Part shown: one piece after another, positions 7,908 to 11,460 of the stretch
How positions within the stretch are numbered: position 1 is the first letter of the stretch
Layout: each line of letters opens with the position of its first letter
Source of the DNA: an uncultured Propioniciclava sp.
Lineage (GTDB): Bacteria > Actinomycetota > Actinomycetes > Propionibacteriales > Propionibacteriaceae
Length of the DNA stretch: 11,460 nt
Reading direction: 5' to 3'
NCBI GenBank assembly: GCA_937872005.1
Contig: CALMPQ010000400.1
Coordinates: 1-11,460 of the forward strand
Translations under genes and position numbers: made by a program
Notes under the pieces: generated by a model
Databases searched by the model: none
Told to the model about the DNA's origin: nothing
Seen by the model: the letters and a program-made list of their open reading frames with translations, nothing else

Positions 7908-7994
7908 ATGGGCTGGCTGAAATCGGGGCTGGACGGGGTCGGCGAACGGTGCAGGCAGCGTGTCGGGAAGCGGGGGCGCGAGCAGCGGAGTTGA
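7908..7994 (+). CDS. Possible 28-aa basic micro-ORF between the repeat arms
   Basis: ATG 7908 is preceded by AAGAGGTG (7892-7899), a good Shine-Dalgarno at eight bases. The frame ends at TGA 7992-7994. The predicted peptide starts MGWLKSGLDG and ends in a strongly basic half rich in Arg, Lys and Gln. It has one Cys and no family I recognise. It could be a leader peptide for the downstream operon, a small DNA-associated peptide, or chance. Only the ribosome-binding site and position support it. Confidence 0.25.
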   Translation: MGWLKSGLDGVGERCRQRVGKRGREQRS

Positions 7995-8008
7995 GGAAGT
8001 GCCGATGG

Positions 8009-8047
8009 GGATGTCCATGAACGGGGGTTTGCTGCGCATACGGGGGT
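8009..8047. repeat. Right arm of a 39-bp imperfect inverted repeat
   Basis: This is the mirror partner of 7816-7854, with three mismatches, all in the outer half. It carries ACGGGGGT twice (8021-8028 and 8040-8047), again 19 bases apart. It ends 40 bases before the first ATG of the plus-strand operon. The arms are separated by 154 bases. I saw no target-site duplication outside the arms, which argues against a simple miniature transposon. Confidence 0.85.
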
Positions 8048-8087
8048 AGGAGCGAACGCCCGGATTCGCAGGACGGAGACCATCGTG

Positions 8088-8408
8088 ATGGCTGAACGAC
8101 AGACCGCCAGAGACAACGCGCGGAAGGCGGCCGCGACGACGCGGGCTCGGCTGCGCGCCCAGCGCGCCGAGCAGCAGCGCGTCATGGAGCGGCTGGCCGA
8201 GAACGTGATGGTGTCGCTCGCCACCCGCGACGCGGAAGTGCGCCGGTGTGAGCTGGCCGCCGGCCAGGCGCTGGAGCGGCTGGTGGTCGAGTGCGGGCTC
8301 ACCGCCGCCGAGGCGTCCACGTGGTGTGGCGACCTCGGCATCCGGGAAGTCAACAGGCTGCGCCGCCAGGCGGACGCGGATCACGAACCCGCGGCGGTGT
8401 CGTCATGA
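8088..8408 (+). CDS. Small basic helical protein, candidate transfer accessory factor
   Basis: This is a 106-aa protein, the first gene of the plus-strand operon. ATG 8088 is chosen over the adjoining GTG 8085 because GGAG (8075-8078) lies nine bases upstream. Residues 5-65 are a continuous Arg/Ala/Glu-rich helix with coiled-coil character (ARKAAATTRARLRAQRAEQQ). Residues about 68-93 (CGLTAAEASTWCGDLGIREV) look like a short helix-turn-helix or helical hairpin. Cysteines are C54, C69 and C80. I recall similar small proteins beside actinobacterial relaxases, without a proven role. Its position facing the relaxase across the inverted repeat makes it a candidate relaxosome or regulatory protein that binds the repeat arms; this is inferred from size, charge and position only. 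Its stop overlaps the next start (ATGA), so the two are translationally coupled. Confidence 0.7.
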   Translation: MAERQTARDNARKAAATTRARLRAQRAEQQRVMERLAENVMVSLATRDAEVRRCELAAGQALERLVVECGLTAAEASTWCGDLGIREVNRLRRQADADHEPAAVSS

Positions 8409-9166
8409 GCTGGGTTTGGGTGTACCTGCGAGCTCGGCTGGTGCCGCTGGTCGGGAGCCTGCTGCTGGTGGCCGTGGTGAACGGCCTCCTGCCCGGGGCG
8501 CTGGTCGTGTGGCTGCTGGGGAGCCTGCTGTTCGGCGTTGTCGCGACGCGTGCACCGTTCTGGCGGCTGATTCACGGGGTGCGACGGCCCACACCCGAGG
8601 AGAACGCGATCGTCCGGGCCGCGGCAGGGATGGTGCCCGGACTCCGCGGGCGAGACGAGCCCATCGTTTGGGTGTGGCCCGGTCATGGACTGCAGGTCGC
8701 CCGTCCCGGCCCAGGAGAGGTGGCGGTCAGTTTCGCGTGGGTGCGGGCGGTCGCGCTCGGGACGATGCCCGTGGAGGCCTTGGCGGCCGCTGTTGCCGCT
8801 GCCACGGGTCGTTCGGTGGTGCGGCGTCCGTGGACGAGCGCCCTTGACGTGGCCTGCTGGCCGGCCCGGGTGGTGGCGGCGCCGTTCGAGTGGGTGGGGC
8901 GGCACTTCCCTGACCTGGGCCGGCTCTGCACGGGCTGGTTGCTTACCACCTCGGGCATCGCGATGGTGATGCAGGCATCCACGCAACGATGGACGGTCCT
9001 GGCGAGCGTCGCCTGCTTTGCACTGGCGGTCATCGCCGCTCCGTTGTGGTCTCGCGGCTGGCAACGCGCACACGCTCGCCTGGGGATCGACGCCGCGCGT
9101 CATGCTGGTCTGGCCGCGCAGCTCCCAGCCGCTGATGGCGTCGTTGGTCCGGAGTGGTTTCGATGA
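8405..9166 (+). CDS. Membrane protein resembling a degenerate M48 peptidase
   Basis: This 253-aa protein starts at ATG 8405 in an ATGA overlap. It has two N-terminal membrane segments (about 12-27 and 30-47), a soluble part (50-165) and two more membrane segments (about 172-190 and 197-214). The soluble part follows the order of HtpX/M48 proteases: a helix after PTPEEN (64-75), strands EPIVWVW and GLQVAR, then VAVSFAWVRAVALGTMPVEALAAAVAAATG. In active enzymes that last segment reads E-L-x-A-V-x-A-H-E-x-x-H. Here the HExxH is replaced by A-A-T-G-R, and the later E-x-x-A-D is replaced by WQRAHARLGIDAARHAG (219-235). If related, it is catalytically dead and may act as a scaffold or adaptor at the membrane. 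The membrane segments are seen directly; the M48 relationship is inferred from residue order and is not certain. Its stop overlaps the ardC start. Confidence 0.7.
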   Translation: MSWVWVYLRARLVPLVGSLLLVAVVNGLLPGALVVWLLGSLLFGVVATRAPFWRLIHGVRRPTPEENAIVRAAAGMVPGLRGRDEPIVWVWPGHGLQVARPGPGEVAVSFAWVRAVALGTMPVEALAAAVAAATGRSVVRRPWTSALDVACWPARVVAAPFEWVGRHFPDLGRLCTGWLLTTSGIAMVMQASTQRWTVLASVACFALAVIAAPLWSRGWQRAHARLGIDAARHAGLAAQLPAADGVVGPEWFR

Positions 9167-10275
9167 TCACGCATCCTGAACGGGCGGAGGCAGTACGGAA
9201 CGCGACGCTGGAGGCGATGCACGCCCAACTGGCGGAGCGGGTCGGCTCGATGGACTCCCTGGAATCCTGGGGGGCGTGGTTGCGGTTCGCAAACAGCTTC
9301 CACCGATACAGCTTCAACAACACGGTGTTGATCTGGGCGCAGAAGCCGGAGGCGACGATGGTGGCCGGCTACCGGGCGTGGCAGGCGAAAGGCCGCCAAG
9401 TGCGTCGCGGTGAGACCGCGATCAAGGTCTTCGGGCCGATCACCCGCCGCGAGCCGAAGCTCGACGCCCAAGGGCGTCCCATCCGGGACGCGGACGGTCA
9501 GCCGGTCCAGCAGGTGCGGATCATCGGGGTGAAACCCGTCAGCGTGTTCGACGTGTCGCAAACCGACGGCGACCCGCTCCCCGAACCACCACAAGCCCGG
9601 CTGTTGACCGGACAGGCGCCACCCGGCTTGTGGGACGCGCTCCAAGCGTTCATCGAAGCCCAAGGCTTCACGGTGTCCCGGGGCGACTGCGGGGACGCGA
9701 ACGGGACCACCAACTACACCACCCGGGAGGTGCGGGTCCGCGCCGACATCGACGACGCGGCCGCGGTCAAGACGCTGGCTCACGAGGCCGGCCACGCGCT
9801 GCTGCATGCCCCGGAAGCTCGGCAGCCGTTCGCGTGTCGTGGGGTGGTGGAGGTGGAGGCCGAGAGCGTCGCGTTCATGGTGACCGCCGCCCATGGCCTG
9901 GACTCCTCCCAGTACACGTTCAACTACGTGGCCGGCTGGGCCCACCAGGCCACCACCCCGGACGGACCGAGCGTGGAGGACATCGTGAAGGCCACCGGCC
10001 AGCGCGTGATCACCGCCACCGACCGCATCCTGCAGGCCACCCAACCCACGCCGACCCTCGTGGAGGAGGCCCTGACTGACTTGGCCGTCCAGATCGGCCG
10101 TCCCGTGAACCCGGTCGCCCCCAGCGCGCCGGATGCCTCGCCGCTGGTTGGGTCGGCGTCCGTGCCGGTGCCGACGTGGGAGCGCGTCACCACGCCCACC
10201 CTGGACGGCGCCGCCAGGGAGCGGCAAACCCCACCACAGCACGCGGGCGGTCCCACGCCGGCGCTGCGCCGCTGA
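9163..10275 (+). CDS. ardC: ArdC-type antirestriction protein with zinc peptidase domain
   Basis: This 370-aa protein is of the ArdC family, known to bind single-stranded DNA and protect incoming plasmid DNA from restriction. ATG 9163 is chosen because GGAG (9151-9154) lies eight bases upstream; GTG 9154 is the alternative. The N-terminal ssDNA-binding domain spans about 10-150, with the hallmark W36...YSFNNTVLI (49-57), ATMVAGYRAW (64-73), KGRQVRRGE (76-84) and PVSVFDVSQT. The metallopeptidase domain spans about 155-290: LAHEAGH gives zinc ligands H207 and H211 and catalytic E208, and VEAES (E232/E234) supplies the likely third ligand. Residues after about 300 are a Pro/Ala-rich tail carrying PTWERVTTPTL (337-347), which is shared with the next protein and partly with the relaxase. 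Placement next to the candidate oriT fits early expression after DNA entry. Family assignment is secure; secretion by the tail is inferred. Confidence 0.93.
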   Translation: MITHPERAEAVRNATLEAMHAQLAERVGSMDSLESWGAWLRFANSFHRYSFNNTVLIWAQKPEATMVAGYRAWQAKGRQVRRGETAIKVFGPITRREPKLDAQGRPIRDADGQPVQQVRIIGVKPVSVFDVSQTDGDPLPEPPQARLLTGQAPPGLWDALQAFIEAQGFTVSRGDCGDANGTTNYTTREVRVRADIDDAAAVKTLAHEAGHALLHAPEARQPFACRGVVEVEAESVAFMVTAAHGLDSSQYTFNYVAGWAHQATTPDGPSVEDIVKATGQRVITATDRILQATQPTPTLVEEALTDLAVQIGRPVNPVAPSAPDASPLVGSASVPVPTWERVTTPTLDGAARERQTPPQHAGGPTPALRR

Positions 10276-10299
10276 CCACCGACGAGAAGGGAGACCTCG

Positions 10300-10689
10300 A
10301 TGCAACCTGAAGAGACGCTCAGCCGGTATCCGTTCCTGATCAGTGTCCGGCGCGGCCGGCCGGTGCCGGCACGCAAGGAGGGCTACTACTACGTGTGCGC
10401 TTACGAAGTGTTCCTGGGGCTGTGGTGGCCACCGCGGGAGGTGACCGTCCTGGAGCACGACCCGCACCGCGACTTCTACCGCGAACAGATCGAAGCCCGC
10501 GACGCCGTCGACCGCAGCGCTGCGCCGGACGCTGGGCGAGCGGCGTCCAACGGCTCGCCCACGGCCACACCTGGGCTTGGCGGTGACGCCCCGGCATGGG
10601 AGCGGGTCGACAGCCCGGTGCTGCGCCCTCCCGCACCCTCGACCGCTCGGAGCGCGCCGTATGCGCCGCGGCGCGCGTGGGGGCGCTGA
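10300..10689 (+). CDS. Hypothetical 129-aa protein with an ArdC-like tail motif
   Basis: ATG 10300 follows AAGGGAG (10287-10293) with six bases between, 24 bases after the ardC stop. Residues 1-70 form a compact domain with an aromatic strand-like core (EGYYYVCAYEVFLGLWWPP, 27-45) and an acidic/basic helix (DFYREQIEARDAV). I recognise no family. Residues 71-129 are low-complexity Ala/Pro/Ser-rich and basic at the end (YAPRRAWGR). Within this tail, PAWERVDSPVL (98-108) matches the ArdC tail PTWERVTTPTL at 7 of 11 positions. The two genes differ elsewhere, so a common ancestor of the whole protein is not apparent. The tail may be a transferable signal. Three bases separate its stop from the next ATG, so it is in the same operon. 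The protein is probably real, given its ribosome-binding site, spacing and codon use; its function is unknown. Confidence 0.75.
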   Translation: MQPEETLSRYPFLISVRRGRPVPARKEGYYYVCAYEVFLGLWWPPREVTVLEHDPHRDFYREQIEARDAVDRSAAPDAGRAASNGSPTATPGLGGDAPAWERVDSPVLRPPAPSTARSAPYAPRRAWGR

Positions 10690-10692
10690 GCC

Positions 10693-11460
10693 ATGGACGC
10701 CGACACCGTCGACACGCCAGAGGTCGAACCGATCCCGGTGTGGTTCCTGAACAGCGAAGAACTCGCCGCCACCCGCGCGAAGGTCACCAAGCTTCAACAG
10801 CGCGCGGCACGGAAGGGCTTCACCGGACGGGTCGACCTGACCGCCGTCCCGGCGACACGCACCACCACGACGGCCGGTGGCCTGCCTGTCACGGTGCACG
10901 GCTTCGACGTGACGATCACCGGCGAACCACCCCGCTACGCCGGCTGGCGGTTCGTCGCCGCCGTCGACGCGGTCGAGGGCGGCACCATCCTGCGCTACCC
11001 ACCCGGCGCCACCACCGAGATCACGAACGACCAGATCCGGGCCGGGGAATGTGATCATTGCCACACCACCCGGGCCCGGCGCTCCACGGTGCTGGTCGCC
11101 CACGACGACACGAGCCTGCTCTTGCAGGTGGGCCGGTCCTGCCTGAAGGACTTTCTCGGCCACCACACCTTCCCGGTGTTCCTCACCACCGACGAGGTGA
11201 CCAACAGCCTCGGCGACAGCCTGTCGGGGACACCAGCGTCCTGGGACGTCCACAGCGTCCTCACCTACGCTGCCGCTGCGGTCGAGGAGTTCGGGTGGAC
11301 GCCCACCTCGGCGGCTGAACACGGCCGGGTCCCGACCCGTGACCAGGTGCGGCTCGCCCTGACCGGCGGCCGGGGCGCCGACAAGCTCCGCGACCAGCTC
11401 GCCCCCCACTTGGCCGACGCCCACGCGCGCGCCCCGCAGATCCGGACCGACCTGCTCGCC
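10693..11460 (+). CDS. Hypothetical protein with a Cys knuckle, 3' end outside the window
   Basis: The frame opens at ATG 10693, three bases after the previous stop, and stays open for 256 codons to the window edge. Residues 1-15 are acidic. Residues about 15-115 form a strand-rich domain (VDLTAVPATR, LPVTVHGFDVTITG, YAGWRFVAAVDAVEGGTILRY). Then comes CDHCH (C120, C123, H124), followed by RARRSTVLVAHDD, QVGRSC (C150) and LKDFLGH. This C-x2-C...QVG.xCL.DFLG block is familiar to me from uncharacterised phage and plasmid proteins and looks like a small zinc-binding fold. A helical region follows (SVLTYAAAAVEEFGW). No enzyme motif is seen. Its place in the ardC operon suggests a role in the leading region, such as DNA protection, but no function is assigned. 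Whether it too carries the W-E-R-V tail cannot be seen here. Confidence 0.8.
   Translation, partial: MDADTVDTPEVEPIPVWFLNSEELAATRAKVTKLQQRAARKGFTGRVDLTAVPATRTTTTAGGLPVTVHGFDVTITGEPPRYAGWRFVAAVDAVEGGTILRYPPGATTEITNDQIRAGECDHCHTTRARRSTVLVAHDDTSLLLQVGRSCLKDFLGHHTFPVFLTTDEVTNSLGDSLSGTPASWDVHSVLTYAAAAVEEFGWTPTSAAEHGRVPTRDQVRLALTGGRGADKLRDQLAPHLADAHARAPQIRTDLLA

Larger units (their letters stand above)
7816..8087. promoter_or_regulatory. Divergent intergenic region; candidate oriT and shared operator
   Basis: The only sizeable non-coding stretch of the transfer region lies between the divergent relaxase and ArdC operons. In conjugative systems oriT is commonly next to the relaxase gene, and ArdC-type genes often lie in the leading region beside it. 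The arms with paired G-runs give ordered binding sites for an accessory or regulatory protein. The left junction, read on the minus strand, is GGGGGTGTGACGG. It weakly resembles the GGTGTGG core around the F-plasmid nic site, but this is too short to prove a nick site. Inside lies a duplicated GGGCTGG (7910-7916, 7926-7932) and a possible 28-codon ORF. The oriT assignment is inference. Confidence 0.45.

Noticed and set aside
7816..8047. Miniature inverted-repeat transposon
   Set aside because: The arms are long and similar, but no target-site duplication is visible and the outer end abuts the relaxase start. A transfer or regulatory role fits better.
9100..11424. 774-aa minus-strand frame opposite the ArdC operon
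   Set aside because: It overlaps five well-supported plus-strand genes, including ArdC, and has a repetitive Gly/Arg/Val composition with no recognisable domain.
1..11460. CRISPR array, tRNA or rRNA gene, insertion sequence, integrase att site
   Set aside because: I looked for spaced direct repeats, cloverleaf-type segments and transposase or integrase motifs and found none that I could support.

Overview
The window is very GC-rich, with strong G/C preference at third codon positions and ATG/GTG/TTG starts. This fits a high-GC Actinomycetota chromosome or plasmid; I cannot name the genus. Most of it (about 1685-11460) reads as the transfer and leading region of a conjugative plasmid or integrative conjugative element. 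The clearest evidence is a MobF (TrwC/TraI-type) relaxase and an ArdC antirestriction protein.

Layout. (1) 1-1654, all on the minus strand, is a small-gene region with more relaxed codon use. It holds the 5' part of a helix-turn-helix gene, probably an HTH-MNT nucleotidyltransferase antitoxin, running off the left edge with a palindromic operator/-10 at its start; a 196-aa protein with two TPR-like hairpins; an unassigned 211-base stretch; and a 178-aa protein of unknown function that may be 5'-truncated. (2) 1685-7815, minus strand, holds an 1813-aa relaxase-helicase-DnaG-type primase fusion, followed 35 bases later by an A24 prepilin peptidase. (3) 7816-8087 is a divergent intergenic region framed by a 39-bp inverted repeat (36/39 matching) carrying four copies of ACGGGGGT. 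It is the best candidate for the origin of transfer and/or a two-way operator. (4) 8088-11460, plus strand, is a tight five-gene operon: a small basic helical protein, a membrane protein resembling a degenerate M48 peptidase, ArdC with an intact HEAGH site, a 129-aa protein, and the first 256 residues of a protein with a Cys-x2-Cys knuckle.

How it may work together. The relaxase would nick at an adjacent oriT, unwind with its helicase domain and prime the transferred strand with its own primase domain. ArdC, encoded next to that region, would protect incoming DNA from restriction in the new host. The most unusual signal is a tail motif of the form W/Y-E-R-V/I at the C-terminal ends of the relaxase, of ArdC and of the 129-aa protein. 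The relaxase is the classic type IV secretion substrate, so this may be a shared translocation tag that sends ArdC and the small protein into the recipient with the DNA. That is an inference, but it can be tested.
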